Notes: generated by a model from the sequence alone, not told the origin. DNA of 64,000 bases from DATARH01 sp963734125 (GCA_963734125.1 CAVTGB010000011.1:1-64000), one strand, 5' to 3'; shown: positions 18,846 to 27,800, counted from the first letter of the stretch. Numbers and translations: made by a program.

Positions 18846-18956
18846 GAAATCCGCATTCCGGGCGAGCACTCCGTCCGCAACCGCCGGCGCCTCACCGAGG
18901 AAGGGCTCGAGATCGATCGGCTGGTCTATGACCGGCTCGGTGCGCTCGCCGGCTGA
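18846..18956 (+). pseudogene. Possible C-terminal remnant of an Ldh-family (malate/L-lactate) dehydrogenase
   Basis: A 36-codon open stretch reads EIRIPGEHSVRNRRRL...LVYDRLGALAG and ends at TGA 18954-18956. This resembles the conserved tail of the malate/L-lactate (YlbC) dehydrogenase family, which ends with an I(R/L)IPGE motif and a short helix. There is no start codon or upstream body: immediately 5' lies the repeat ending at 18829. I infer that an insertion or deletion at the repeat removed the rest of the gene. The match is short, so confidence is low. Confidence 0.35.
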
Positions 18957-18988
18957 ACCCGGTCGCACCCCGGATTACCCCACCCAAA

Positions 18989-19011
18989 CCCTCCCCCATC
19001 CAGGGGGAGGG
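18989..19011. terminator. Strong GC hairpin downstream of the DUF992 gene
   Basis: CCCTCCCCC at 18989-18997 pairs with GGGGGAGGG at 19003-19011 around a five-base loop, and the flanks CCCCACCCAAA and GGGTTGGGGTGGGG extend the pairing imperfectly. It lies about 55 bp beyond the stop of the minus-strand gene that follows, so it may terminate it. Confidence 0.45.
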
Positions 19012-19064
19012 CCGTTATGAGCGGGTTGGGGTGGGGGGATGCGCGCCGGGTGCGGCGCGTCGAA

Positions 19065-19553
19065 TTACCGGGCGGCGGGGGTGAGGGTGATCGCCCCAAT
19101 CCCGGCGGCGACATTGAGGCCGCTATTGCCCTCGATGCTCAAGGGCTGCAGCGCGATCGTGTTGTTGGAGCCGCCGACCAGCGCGTTGGCGCCAACCCCG
19201 ACCCCGACCGTGGCGCTGGCGGTGCCGCCGGCATAGCTGCCGGCGAGCGCGCCCGGTGCGAGGGTGGCCGACGGCGCGATCACGGTCCAGATCAAGACGC
19301 CGCCCTGGGTATAGCCGACATCGACGCCGAACTTCATGATGTTGCCGGCGTAATACTCATATCGGCCGCCGGCGCCGGCAAAGGTGCAGTTGAGGGCGCG
19401 CGAGGAACCGAAGATCAATCCCCAGCCGCTGGACACGTTGCAGGTCAGGTTGCCGACGGCGACGCCGGCTTGTGCTCCCGCCGGCGGGGCGAATGTCGCT
19501 GCGAGGCCGACAGAAGCCGCCAATACCGCCGCGAGACGCAATCTACTCGACAT
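19065..19553 (-). CDS. DUF992 secreted protein
   Basis: This 162-residue protein has a clear signal peptide (LRLAAVLAASVGLAATFAPPAGA, cleaved after AQA). The mature part begins GVAVGNLTCNVSSGWGLIFGSSRALNCTF, the hallmark of the DUF992 family, a periplasmic beta-rich protein common in Rhizobiales and Rhodospirillales. The two cysteines (LTCN and LNCTF) could form a disulfide. AGGAGG lies six bases before the ATG. Its function is unknown. It is not in an operon with its neighbours. Confidence 0.85.
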   Translation of the reverse strand: MSSRLRLAAVLAASVGLAATFAPPAGAQAGVAVGNLTCNVSSGWGLIFGSSRALNCTFAGAGGRYEYYAGNIMKFGVDVGYTQGGVLIWTVIAPSATLAPGALAGSYAGGTASATVGVGVGANALVGGSNNTIALQPLSIEGNSGLNVAAGIGAITLTPAAR

Positions 19554-19831
19554 GCTCGATCCTCCTGGATTTATCGTTGGTCCAACCTTGGGGGCATCCC
19601 CTCGCCCCCAATGTAGCGCGTATCACGTTCGCGACAAACTTGTTCTCGGCGCAGTCGATCGCTGTCGCCAATCCGCCGCATGGGTGCGGAACAAACCGGC
19701 CGGCGGCGCGGCCGACAACGCGTCACCCGGGCGGCCTGCGCAACGGAAAAACGTCATGACATTTCGGCGCGGCTACCGTAGATTGCAGGCAAGGCCCTGC
19801 GTAAAAGGCGGCCGAACGGGAGGAATGCGCA

Positions 19832-21106
19832 ATGACGGTGGCAGCCGAATCTCCTCGGATTGCTTGGTGGCGGGAGCCGACCAAGGATCAATGGTACGCG
19901 TTTTCAGCCGCTTGGCTCGGCTGGGTGCTGGACGCCTTCGATTTCACCGTGTTCCTGTTGATCATGGTGCCGATTGCCGCGGAGTTTAAGGTTCCGCTGA
20001 CCGACGTGACGATCGTCTTCACGCTGACCCTGTGGATGCGGCTCGTCGGCGCCACCTGCTCGGGATGGATGGCCGACCGGATGGGGCGCAAGACGCCGCT
20101 GATGATCTCGATCGCCTGGTACTCGGTGTGCAACTTCATCGCCGGGTTTTCGCCGACTTTCTGGTTCCTCCTCTTGTTCCGCGCCCTGCTCGGCTTCGGC
20201 ATGGGAGCGGAGATCCCCGCCGGCCTCTCATTGGCGATGGAGACCTGGCCGATCCGCTCGCGCGGCTTTATGAGCGGGGTGTTACAAGGCTCGTGGGGCC
20301 TCGGCTTTCTGCTGTCGAGCCTGGTCTACGGCCTGTTTTATAATTACATCGGCTGGCGCGGCATGTTGTGGGTCGGCATCCTGCCGGCGCTGGCCCTCGT
20401 CTATATCCGCTATTTCGTCAGGGAGCCCGCGGTCTGGCTCGAAAACCGCCGGTTGCAACGCACCGAACGCCGCGAGGTCCGAGTGCCGCTGCTCAAGATC
20501 TTCAAGCCCGGCGTGCTCGGCAACACCCTGATGACGTGCTGGTTCTCGGCCGGCGGCTTCATCACCTATTATTCGATCAATGCGCTGTTCGCGACCCACC
20601 TGCAGCACGATTTGAACCTGAGCCCGGCGCTGATCGCGACACCGATCGCGTTTGCCAATATCCTGGTGTTTCTCGCCAGCTCGGGCTGGGGCTTTGTTTC
20701 CGACCGCATCGGCCGGCGCTGGGCGATGATTATCCCGGCATTTTGCGCGATCCCGCTGGTGCCGATCTATCTGCTCTCCGGCAACTTCACCTACGTCGTG
20801 ATCGCCTTTATGCTGCAGGGGCTGTTCGCCGGCGGCGGCATGTACGGCCAGGTCCCGAGTTACCTGACCGAGCGCTTCCCGACCGAAATCCGCGCCACCG
20901 CGACCGGCTTTTGCTATCATGCCGGCACCATCCCCGGTGCGATGGTGCCGCCGATCCTGACCTATTTCGCAATCACCTGGAATATGGGATTCGCGATCCC
21001 GATGCTGATCGCGACCCTGTTCGGGCTTGCCAATTTCATCCTGTCGCTGCTGCTCGGCCCGGAGACTCGGGGGGTTGAAATCGTGCCGGACCTCGTGGTC
21101 GCCTGA
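19832..21106 (+). CDS. MFS transporter, copy 1 of a tandem pair
   Basis: This 424-residue protein has twelve membrane segments of the major facilitator superfamily. The A-like motif GWMADRMGRKTPLM lies between helices 2 and 3, the second half has its counterpart GFVSDRIGRRWAMI, and the start has LGWVLDAFDFTVFLLIM. The DAFDF/TVF start and the YLTERFPTEIRATATGF segment resemble carboxylate symporters of the SHS/sialate-lactate type, so an organic-acid substrate is plausible but not shown. GGGAGGAA lies ahead of the ATG. It is closely similar to the next gene. Confidence 0.85.
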   Translation: MTVAAESPRIAWWREPTKDQWYAFSAAWLGWVLDAFDFTVFLLIMVPIAAEFKVPLTDVTIVFTLTLWMRLVGATCSGWMADRMGRKTPLMISIAWYSVCNFIAGFSPTFWFLLLFRALLGFGMGAEIPAGLSLAMETWPIRSRGFMSGVLQGSWGLGFLLSSLVYGLFYNYIGWRGMLWVGILPALALVYIRYFVREPAVWLENRRLQRTERREVRVPLLKIFKPGVLGNTLMTCWFSAGGFITYYSINALFATHLQHDLNLSPALIATPIAFANILVFLASSGWGFVSDRIGRRWAMIIPAFCAIPLVPIYLLSGNFTYVVIAFMLQGLFAGGGMYGQVPSYLTERFPTEIRATATGFCYHAGTIPGAMVPPILTYFAITWNMGFAIPMLIATLFGLANFILSLLLGPETRGVEIVPDLVVA

Positions 21107-21303
21107 TCGAGCATCGCGTCGCAGATCGCGGGCGGTGACCCGGCGCCGCCCGCGCCGCCCGCCTACCGATCGCGGCCGAGGCCCGCACGCTGCGCACGCG
21201 GGTGCGCGGCCGCCCGGCGTCAAAATGCCATGACAATCGCGGAATGCCTTCCTACACTGGCCGCTAGGCTCGGCTAACGAGCCGGGTTTTGGGAGGACAT
21301 GTG

Positions 21304-22575
21304 ATGGCGACCGAGGTTGTGGGGGCGCAGGTGGCTTGGTGGCGCGAGCCGACCAAGGACCAATGGTACGCGTGGTGGGCCGCGTGGCTGGGCTGGACGC
21401 TGGATGCGTTCGACTTCACCGTCTTCCTGTTGATCATGCTGCCGATCGCGAAGGAATTTAATGTCCCGCTGACCGAGGTCACCGCGGTCTTCACGATCAC
21501 GCTGTGGATGCGCCTCATCGGCGCGACCCTCTCGGGGTGGGTCGCCGACCGGGTCGGGCGCAAGCTGCCGCTGATGATCTCGATCATCGGCTATTCGGCG
21601 TGCAACTTCATCGCCGGGTTTTCGCCGACCTTCTTCTTTCTGTTCTTCTTTCGCGCGCTCCTCGGCATCTTCATGGGAGCCGAATGGCCGGCCGGGGCGG
21701 CCTTGGCGATGGAGCAGTGGCCGATCCGCACGCGCGGCTTCATGAGCGGCGTGCTTCAGGGTTCGTGGGGCCTGGGTTTCGCCCTGTCGAGCCTCATTTT
21801 CTGGCTGTTTTACGACATCGTCGGGTGGCGCGGCATGCTGTGGATCGGGGTGGTGCCGGCCCTTTCGGTCGTCTATGTCCGCTACTTCGTCAAGGAGCCC
21901 GAGGTCTGGCTCGAGAACCGGCGTCTCCAGCGCGCCCAGCACCGTGAAGTCCACGTGCCGCTGCTCAGCATTTTCAAGCGTGGGATGATCGGCAACACGC
22001 TGACCGCGTGCTGGTGGATGGCCAGCAACTTCGTCGTCTACTATTCGATCTATGCCCTCTTCGCCACCCACCTGCAAAAAGACCTCAACATGAGCACCGC
22101 CGCGGTGGGCCAGCTCTTGCTCTATTCGAATATCATCGGGTTCCTGGCGATGTCGTTCTGGGGCTATGTCGCCGAACGGCTCGGCCGGCGCTGGGCGATG
22201 ATCATCCCGGCCGCGCTCGCGGTGCCGATCGCGCCGATGTATTTGGTGACCACCGATTTCACCTGGATCGCGGCCGGGTTCCTCTTGCAGGGGGCCTTTG
22301 GCGGTGCGCTCTACAGCCAGCTGCCGAGCTATCTGTCGGAACGGTTCCCGACCGAGGTGCGCGCGACCGCGGCCGGCTTCTGCTATCACCAGGGGGCGAT
22401 CTGGGGCGGATTTGTGCCGCCGGTCCTGACCTACATCGCGATCACTTACCATCTCAGCTTTGCCATTCCGATGCTGATCGCAACGATTGTCGCGGCGTCG
22501 AGTGTCGTCATCGCCTTATTGATCAGCCCGGAAACCAAGGGCCAGGAGCTGACGGCCGAACTCGTCGTCGCCTGA
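21304..22575 (+). CDS. MFS transporter, copy 2 of a tandem pair
   Basis: This 423-residue paralogue of the preceding transporter matches it along its full length. Shared blocks include AWWREPTKDQWYA at the N-terminus, GWVADRVGRKLPLMISI, FMSGVLQGSWGLGF and the YLSERFPTEVRATAAGFCYH block. The ATG at 21304 is chosen because GGGAGGA lies six bases upstream and because it aligns with the start of copy 1. About 200 bp separate the copies, with no terminator seen between them. A strong hairpin follows. Tandem duplication with divergence suggests related but distinct substrates. Confidence 0.85.
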   Translation: MATEVVGAQVAWWREPTKDQWYAWWAAWLGWTLDAFDFTVFLLIMLPIAKEFNVPLTEVTAVFTITLWMRLIGATLSGWVADRVGRKLPLMISIIGYSACNFIAGFSPTFFFLFFFRALLGIFMGAEWPAGAALAMEQWPIRTRGFMSGVLQGSWGLGFALSSLIFWLFYDIVGWRGMLWIGVVPALSVVYVRYFVKEPEVWLENRRLQRAQHREVHVPLLSIFKRGMIGNTLTACWWMASNFVVYYSIYALFATHLQKDLNMSTAAVGQLLLYSNIIGFLAMSFWGYVAERLGRRWAMIIPAALAVPIAPMYLVTTDFTWIAAGFLLQGAFGGALYSQLPSYLSERFPTEVRATAAGFCYHQGAIWGGFVPPVLTYIAITYHLSFAIPMLIATIVAASSVVIALLISPETKGQELTAELVVA

Positions 22576-22594
22576 CGCGGCGATCCGAGCGAGC

Positions 22595-22626
22595 AAAAGG
22601 CGCCCTCCGCGCGGAGGGCGCCTTTT
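22595..22626. terminator. Perfect palindromic intrinsic terminator
   Basis: The sequence is a 32-bp perfect palindrome: AAAAGGCGCCCTCCGC followed by its exact complement ending in CCTTTT, then TTGTG. It lies 20 bp after the second MFS gene. The GC stem with flanking A and T runs can terminate in both directions. Confidence 0.85.
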
Positions 22627-22665
22627 TGTGTCCGCTGCTTAGCGGGGCGCCGTCTCGCCGGCGGT

Positions 22666-22806
22666 TGTTTAGAGCGTTGTCCATTCGGATCGAATCGTCG
22701 TTCCCGCGCAAGCGGCAATCCAGGGTAACCGCTCAATCATTTCCCCCTGGACCCCCGCTTTCGCGGGGGCGACGATTGGGTGGTTCAATCTGAAACGCTA
22801 CCGCTC
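22666..22806. repeat. Long imperfect inverted repeat (dispersed palindrome)
   Basis: The arm TTTAGAGCGTTGTCC...TCGTCGTTCCCGCG is mirrored by CGCGGGGGCGACGATTGGG...CTACCGCTCTAAA at the far end. An inner copy of the GTCGTTCCCGC/GCGGGGGCGAC palindrome surrounds the centre. It separates the MFS terminator from the end of glgC. Confidence 0.5.
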
Positions 22807-24068
22807 TAAAGTGCGGCGAGCATCTCGGCGCTGATCAGCACCACCCCGCCGTCGCTGCGGTAAAACCGCGTCGCGTCGCGCCCCGGATCTTCGCCGACGA
22901 CGAGGCCCTCGGGGATGTGTACGCCGCGGTCGACGACGACCTTGGTGAGGCGGGCATGCCGGGCGATATCGACCTCGGGCAACAGCACTGCCTCGCTGGT
23001 GTGGGCATACGAATTGACCCGGACATTCGAAAACAACAGCGAGCGCGATACCTGCGCCCCCGAGACGATACAGCCGCCCGAGACCATCAAATCAACGGCC
23101 ACCCCGCGGCGGTCATGGTCGTTGAACACAAATTTCGCCGGCGGCAGCTGCTGCTGGTAGGTCCACATCGGCCAATTGGGATCGTAGATGTCGAGCTGCG
23201 GGACCGGCATCACCAGATCGAGGTTGGCCGCCCAATAGGCATCGATCGTCCCGACATCGCGCCAATAGGGCTCGGCGGCCGGGGTTGTGGTAACGCAGCT
23301 GTCTTCGAAGCGGTGCGCGAGCGCCAGCCCGCGGCTGACGATGCTGGGGATGACGTCCCGGCCGAAATCATGGCTCGAAGTCGGATCGTCATGATCGCGC
23401 TGCAGTTCGGCATAGAGGAAATCGGCAGAGAACGCGTAAATCCCCATGCTCGCCAAGGCGCGGTCGGGCTTGCCCGCGAGGGCCGGCGGGACCTTCGGCT
23501 TTTCGAGAAAATCGACGATGCGCAGCCCCTCGTCGACCGCCATGATGCCGAACTCGGAGGCTTGCCCCAGCGGCACCTCGACGCAGGCGACGCTGCACTC
23601 GGCGCCCTTCTCGGCCATATCGGCCAGCATGTTTGAATAGTCCATCTTGTAGATGTGGTCACCTGCCAGCACCATGAAGAATTCCGGCCGCGCCGCGCGC
23701 AGGATGTCAAAATTCTGGAAAACCGCATCCGCCGTGCCGCGATACCAGGTCGCCTCGTCGAGCCGTTGCTGCGCCGGCAGGAGGTCAAGAAACTCGTTCA
23801 TCTCCGGGCGCAGGAACGACCACCCCATCTGCAAGTGGCGCAACAGGCTGTGCGCCTTGTACTGGGTCAGGACGGCGATCCGGCGGATGTTCGAATTGAG
23901 GCAGTTCGACAGCGCGAAATCGATGATGCGAAACTTGCCGCCGAAAAAAACCGCCGGTTTGGCGCGGCGGTCGGTCAGCTGATGCAGCCGGCTGCCGCGG
24001 CCGCCGGCAAGGACCAGCGCCAGCGTGCGCCGCGCCAATCGTTCCTCGACGCGAGCCGACGAGAGCAT
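22806..24068 (-). CDS. glgC: Glucose-1-phosphate adenylyltransferase (ADP-glucose pyrophosphorylase)
   Basis: This 420-residue enzyme makes ADP-glucose from ATP and glucose-1-phosphate for glycogen synthesis. Its motifs are complete: the nucleotide-binding LALVLAGGRGSRLHQLTDRRAKPAV with the regulatory-site arginines, the catalytic ILAGDHIYKMDYS (here VLAGDHIYKMDY), and FLEKP in IVDFLEKPKVPP. The C-terminal part is the left-handed beta-helix (GGCIVSGAQVSRSLLFSNVRVNSYA). AAAGGAGGA lies three bases ahead of the ATG. Other glg genes are not in the window, so it stands apart from a glycogen operon here. Confidence 0.95.
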   Translation of the reverse strand: MLSSARVEERLARRTLALVLAGGRGSRLHQLTDRRAKPAVFFGGKFRIIDFALSNCLNSNIRRIAVLTQYKAHSLLRHLQMGWSFLRPEMNEFLDLLPAQQRLDEATWYRGTADAVFQNFDILRAARPEFFMVLAGDHIYKMDYSNMLADMAEKGAECSVACVEVPLGQASEFGIMAVDEGLRIVDFLEKPKVPPALAGKPDRALASMGIYAFSADFLYAELQRDHDDPTSSHDFGRDVIPSIVSRGLALAHRFEDSCVTTTPAAEPYWRDVGTIDAYWAANLDLVMPVPQLDIYDPNWPMWTYQQQLPPAKFVFNDHDRRGVAVDLMVSGGCIVSGAQVSRSLLFSNVRVNSYAHTSEAVLLPEVDIARHARLTKVVVDRGVHIPEGLVVGEDPGRDATRFYRSDGGVVLISAEMLAAL

Positions 24069-24096
24069 GGCTCCTCCTTTGGCGACCGCGGTGCAA

Positions 24097-25461
24097 TCAC
24101 AGGATGAAGCGCGACAGATCGGCGTTCTTGGCGAGTTCGCCGACCCGCTCGCGGACAGTGGCCGCGTCGATCGTGATCGTGGTGCCGCTCGGCCGGTCGG
24201 AAGCGGTAAAGCTGATCTCCTCCAGCAGGCGCTCTAAAATCGTGTGCAGCCGGCGCGCGCCGATGTTCTCGACCGTGGCGTTGATCTGCTCGGCCAAGAG
24301 GGCAATCTCGTCGATCGCCTCGGCCTGAAATTCCAATTCGACCCCTTCGGTCGCCAAGAGCGCGCGGTATTGCTTGATGAGGCTCGCTTCCGGCTCGACC
24401 AGGATCCGGCGCAAATCGGCGCGGTCGAGCGCCTTCAATTCGACCCTGATCGGCAGCCTGCCTTGCAGCTCGGGCAAGAGATCGGAGGGTTTGGCCATAT
24501 GAAACGAGCCCGAGGCGATGAACAGGATGTGGTCGGTCTTGATCGCGCCATGCTTGGTGGCGACGGTGGTGCCTTCGATCAGCGGCAGGAGATCGCGCTG
24601 CACCCCTTCGCGACTGACATCGGCGCCACTCATGCCGCCGCCGCGCTCGCTGCGCCCGCAGATCTTGTCGATTTCGTCGAGAAAGACGATGCCGTTCTGC
24701 TCGGCCGACTGGATCGCTTCGCGGACGACGCGCTCCTGATCCAACAGCTTGTCGCTTTCTTCGGCGATCAGCACGCGGTGGCTGTCGGCGACCGTCATTC
24801 TGCGGGGCTTGGCGCGTCCGCCCAGCGCCTTCCCAAAGATGTCGCCGAGGTTGAGCATGCCCATCTGCGCCCCCGGCATTCCCGGTATCTCGAAGGTCGG
24901 CAGGCTCGCCGACGCGCTTTCCTGCACGGTAACCTCGATCTCGCGATCGTCGAGCGAGCCCTCGCGCAGCATCTTGCGGAATTTCTGGCGGGTGTCGGCG
25001 CTGGCATTGGTGCCGACGAGGGCGTCGAGGACGCGCTCCTCAGCGGCGAGCTCTGCTTTTGCCCCGACCTGCTTCCGCAAGCGCTCCCGGGTCATCGCGA
25101 TCGCGATCTCGACGAGGTCGCGGGCGATCTGCTCGACATCGCGGCCGACATAGCCGACTTCGGTGAATTTGGTCGCCTCGACCTTGAGGAACGGCGCCTC
25201 GGCGAGCCGCGCCAGACGCCGCGCGATCTCTGTCTTGCCGCAGCCGGTGGGGCCGATCATCAGGATGTTTTTCGGCAGCACCTCGTCGCGCAGCTCCGGC
25301 GTCAACTGCTGGCGGCGCCAGCGGTTGCGGAGCGCGATCGCGACCGCGCGCTTGGCGTCATCCTGGCCGACGATATAGCGGTCGAGTTCGGAGACGATCT
25401 CGCGCGGGCTGAACGAGGCGGTTAAGGACTCGGTTTGCGCCTCAGGCGGGGAGTTTTTCAA
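24097..25461 (-). CDS. hslU: ATP-dependent protease ATPase subunit HslU
   Basis: This is the AAA+ unfoldase of the HslUV (ClpYQ) protease, about 454 residues. Walker A GPTGCGKTEIARRLA and Walker B IVFLDEIDKI are present, with the sensor and C-terminal RRLHTILERLLEEISF. The tail ends NADLSRFIL, which inserts into HslV. The conserved start PREIVSELDRYIVGQ has no ATG or GTG before it; the nearest in-frame start is TTG at 25461, inside the last 20 bases of hslV. Overlap implies translational coupling with hslV. Confidence 0.92.
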   Translation of the reverse strand: MKNSPPEAQTESLTASFSPREIVSELDRYIVGQDDAKRAVAIALRNRWRRQQLTPELRDEVLPKNILMIGPTGCGKTEIARRLARLAEAPFLKVEATKFTEVGYVGRDVEQIARDLVEIAIAMTRERLRKQVGAKAELAAEERVLDALVGTNASADTRQKFRKMLREGSLDDREIEVTVQESASASLPTFEIPGMPGAQMGMLNLGDIFGKALGGRAKPRRMTVADSHRVLIAEESDKLLDQERVVREAIQSAEQNGIVFLDEIDKICGRSERGGGMSGADVSREGVQRDLLPLIEGTTVATKHGAIKTDHILFIASGSFHMAKPSDLLPELQGRLPIRVELKALDRADLRRILVEPEASLIKQYRALLATEGVELEFQAEAIDEIALLAEQINATVENIGARRLHTILERLLEEISFTASDRPSGTTITIDAATVRERVGELAKNADLSRFIL

Positions 25462-26008
25462 GCGTGACCTTGTCGTTGGTATAGACGCAGATTTGCGCCG
25501 CGATCGACATCGCCCGCCGGGCGATCGTCTCGGCATCGAGCCCGTCGACCTCAAGCAAGGCGCGTGCCGCGGCCAGCGCGTAGCCGCCGCCCGAGCCGAT
25601 GCCGATGATCCCGTCCTCCGGTTCGAGGACGTCGCCATTGCCCGAGAGGATCAGCGAGACTTCCTTGTCGGCGACCGCCATCATCGCTTCCAGCCGGCGC
25701 AGATAGCGGTCGGTACGCCAATCCTTCGCCAGTTCGACGCAGGCCCGGGTCAACTGCCCGGAATATTGCTCGAGCTTGGCTTCAAGCCGTTCGAAGAGGG
25801 TGATCGCATCGGCCGTCGTCCCGGCGAACCCGGCGATGACCCCCCCGCCGGCGAGCCGGCGGACCTTCTTGGCGTTCGATTTGACGATGGTCTCACCCAT
25901 CGACACCTGGCCGTCGCCGGCGACGACGACCGTGCCCGCTTTGCGCAGCGCCAGGATGGTCGTGCCGTGCCACGCCGAGGTACCAGGGGGCTGCGTCATC
26001 GGTTGCAT
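25442..26008 (-). CDS. hslV: ATP-dependent protease peptidase subunit HslV
   Basis: This is the 188-residue proteolytic subunit of HslUV. The catalytic threonine follows a short propeptide at HG/TTILALRK (Thr16 from the first ATG; Thr13 if the ATG at 25999 is used). The block DGQVSMGETIVKSNAKKVRRL and GGVIAGFAGTTADA match the family. The GIGSGGGYALAAARAL segment forms part of the substrate chamber. Its stop codon lies inside the beginning of hslU on the same strand, so both subunits are made from one message. Confidence 0.95.
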   Translation of the reverse strand: MQPMTQPPGTSAWHGTTILALRKAGTVVVAGDGQVSMGETIVKSNAKKVRRLAGGGVIAGFAGTTADAITLFERLEAKLEQYSGQLTRACVELAKDWRTDRYLRRLEAMMAVADKEVSLILSGNGDVLEPEDGIIGIGSGGGYALAAARALLEVDGLDAETIARRAMSIAAQICVYTNDKVTLEKLPA

Positions 26009-26045
26009 GTAGGGAGGGCCGGGGCGCGGTCAAGCCGGCCCAGCG

Positions 26046-26366
26046 TCACCGCTTCACGTAAACCGTGTCGCCGGCGACCCGGGTTTCATAGGAAGCCACA
26101 TCCGCGCCCAATGGTCCGTCGACGAACTTGCCGGTGCGCACGTCGAATTGCGCGAAATGCAGCGGGCACTCGACGATCGGACCATCGAGCCGGCCGCGCG
26201 ACAAGGGCGCGTTGCGATGGCCGCAGATGTCGCTGATCGCGTGGAACGTTCCACCGACATTGGCAACGAGCACCCGCTCGCGGTCGATCGCGACGCACCT
26301 CATCGCTCCAGGCGGAATGTCGGCGACGGTGGCGACCGCGGTGAAGCCGTCGGGTGCTTGGTTCAT
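26046..26366 (-). CDS. Rieske [2Fe-2S] ferredoxin-type protein
   Basis: This 106-residue stand-alone Rieske protein has the two cluster motifs CGHRNAPLSRG (C-x-H) and CPLHFAQFDVRTG (C-x2-H) with the usual spacing. No membrane segment or signal peptide is visible, so it is a soluble ferredoxin like those feeding electrons to ring-hydroxylating dioxygenases. No oxygenase gene lies beside it; downstream on the same strand is an amidohydrolase. It starts 38 bp upstream side of hslV and reads in the same direction. Confidence 0.88.
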   Translation of the reverse strand: MNQAPDGFTAVATVADIPPGAMRCVAIDRERVLVANVGGTFHAISDICGHRNAPLSRGRLDGPIVECPLHFAQFDVRTGKFVDGPLGADVASYETRVAGDTVYVKR

Positions 26367-26385
26367 GCGCTGTGATCATCATAGC

Positions 26386-26514
26386 CCCTCTCCCGCAATG
26401 CGGGAGAGGGAGGGACCCATCGTGTCAGCGATGGGAGGGTGAGGGTTTTTGCGCGGCAATCACCCTCACCCGCCTCGCTACGCTCGGCACCCTCTCCCGC
26501 AATGCGGGAGAGGG
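26386..26514. repeat. Two identical 25-bp hairpins in one intergenic space
   Basis: CCCTCTCCCGC-AAT-GCGGGAGAGGG occurs at 26386-26410 and again at 26490-26514. Between them lie CACCCTCACCC and its complement GGGTGAGGG, so the whole 130-bp segment can fold as a larger structure. It lies between two same-strand genes and could terminate the upstream amidohydrolase. The unit is of a type seen as a dispersed repeat in alphaproteobacteria. Confidence 0.65.
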
Positions 26515-26523
26515 GTAGGCGGC

Positions 26524-27669
26524 TCAGTTCATGTTGAAGCCGAACATCCGGGCGGCGTTGTCCGAGGTGATCTTCCTCAGATCGGCCTCGGGCACGCCCT
26601 CGAACATCCGCTGGAGGAATTGCTGCGAGCGCGGGAAGGTCGCTTCCGCATGCGGGTAGTCCGAGCCCCACAGCATGTTGTCGACGCCGATGCGGTCGCG
26701 CAGTTGGACGCCGAGCCCATCCTCCATGAACTCGACGAACATGTTGCGCTTCCAATAGTCGCTCGGCAGCATCCCCTCGGCCGACTTCCATCCCTTGGTG
26801 AAGACCGGGCGCTCGAGATAGGTGAAATCCATCTGCTGCAGCCAGTGCGGGATCCACGCCGCCTCGTGCTCAACCGAGCCGATCTTCAATCCGGGGAACT
26901 TGTCGAAGACGCCGGCGAACACCATCGAGCCCAGGGAATAGCGCACCCAGTAGTCGGTGGTGGAGCGTCCGGCGCCGGTCAACTCGCTCAAATTCATCGT
27001 GAATTCGTTGGCCGGAATGCCGTCGCGCGGCGTCCCGATGTGGAGGAGGAGGGGGTGCTTCAATTCCTGCGCCACCGCCCAGAACGGGTCGTAGACCGGA
27101 TCGCTGTAGGGCTTATCGGCGTGCGGCGCGACCGGGATAAAGGAGCCGACGAGGCCCATCTTGACGCAGCGCTCGAGTTCCTTCGCGCCGGCTTGCGGAT
27201 CGTCGATATTGAGCATCGCGATGCCCTTCAGGCGCCGCGGATGGGGCTTGCAGAAATCGGCGATCCAGTCGTTGTAGCAGCGGCAAATCTCCGAGAAGAG
27301 CGCGCTGTCCGGCACGCGATACCAGAAGAGGCCCTGGCTCGGCTGCAGCACTGAACCCCAGATGCCGTCCTCCTCGTTCTCGACGATCATCGCATCGGCG
27401 TCATAGGCGCCCTTGCGGACATCCTCCCAGAGCCCAAGGAAATCGATCTGCGAGGGGTCTTCGAAGCGCTGCCCCGCCTGCATCACCGCGCCGAGCGTGC
27501 CCACCTGCTGGCCGCCCAGCATCCAGGCGTCGTATTCGCGCCCGGCCGGGGTCTTGCGGCGTTCCATGCGCGGCGCGCGATCGCGGAACTTGGGCGCGAT
27601 CCGGCTGGTGTACATGTCGGGCGGCTCGACGATATGGGAGTTGGCCGAGATGAGCTTGTAGTTTGCCAT
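26524..27669 (-). CDS. Amidohydrolase family 2 (TIM-barrel metal hydrolase)
   Basis: This 381-residue protein is of the amidohydrolase-2 / ACMSD-like family. The start YKLISANSHIVEPPDMY corresponds to the metal-binding opening strand (usually DSH; here NSH). The C-terminal WGSDYPHAEATFPRSQ holds the conserved Asp and His. The HIGTPRDG and GSVEHEAAWIPHW segments match the middle of the barrel. GGGAGG lies seven bases before the ATG at 27669. Relatives hydrolyse or decarboxylate carboxylated rings and lactones. A second, related gene follows upstream, probably in the same catabolic set. Confidence 0.85.
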   Translation of the reverse strand: MANYKLISANSHIVEPPDMYTSRIAPKFRDRAPRMERRKTPAGREYDAWMLGGQQVGTLGAVMQAGQRFEDPSQIDFLGLWEDVRKGAYDADAMIVENEEDGIWGSVLQPSQGLFWYRVPDSALFSEICRCYNDWIADFCKPHPRRLKGIAMLNIDDPQAGAKELERCVKMGLVGSFIPVAPHADKPYSDPVYDPFWAVAQELKHPLLLHIGTPRDGIPANEFTMNLSELTGAGRSTTDYWVRYSLGSMVFAGVFDKFPGLKIGSVEHEAAWIPHWLQQMDFTYLERPVFTKGWKSAEGMLPSDYWKRNMFVEFMEDGLGVQLRDRIGVDNMLWGSDYPHAEATFPRSQQFLQRMFEGVPEADLRKITSDNAARMFGFNMN

Positions 27670-27800
27670 GCATAACCTCCCTGATTTCGGCCGGCTCGCG
27701 CCGGTCCATGGCCGATGATAACCCAAAATCCGATGCTGCCGAGCGGGATTTCCGAACAATGTTCAGAGATGGCCGGTCGGCCGCGTTGCGCCTCGCCTGC

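Noticed and set aside
26386..26514. A two-repeat CRISPR-like array
   Set aside because: The two 25-bp units are self-complementary hairpins separated by another palindrome, with no further repeats and no cas genes.
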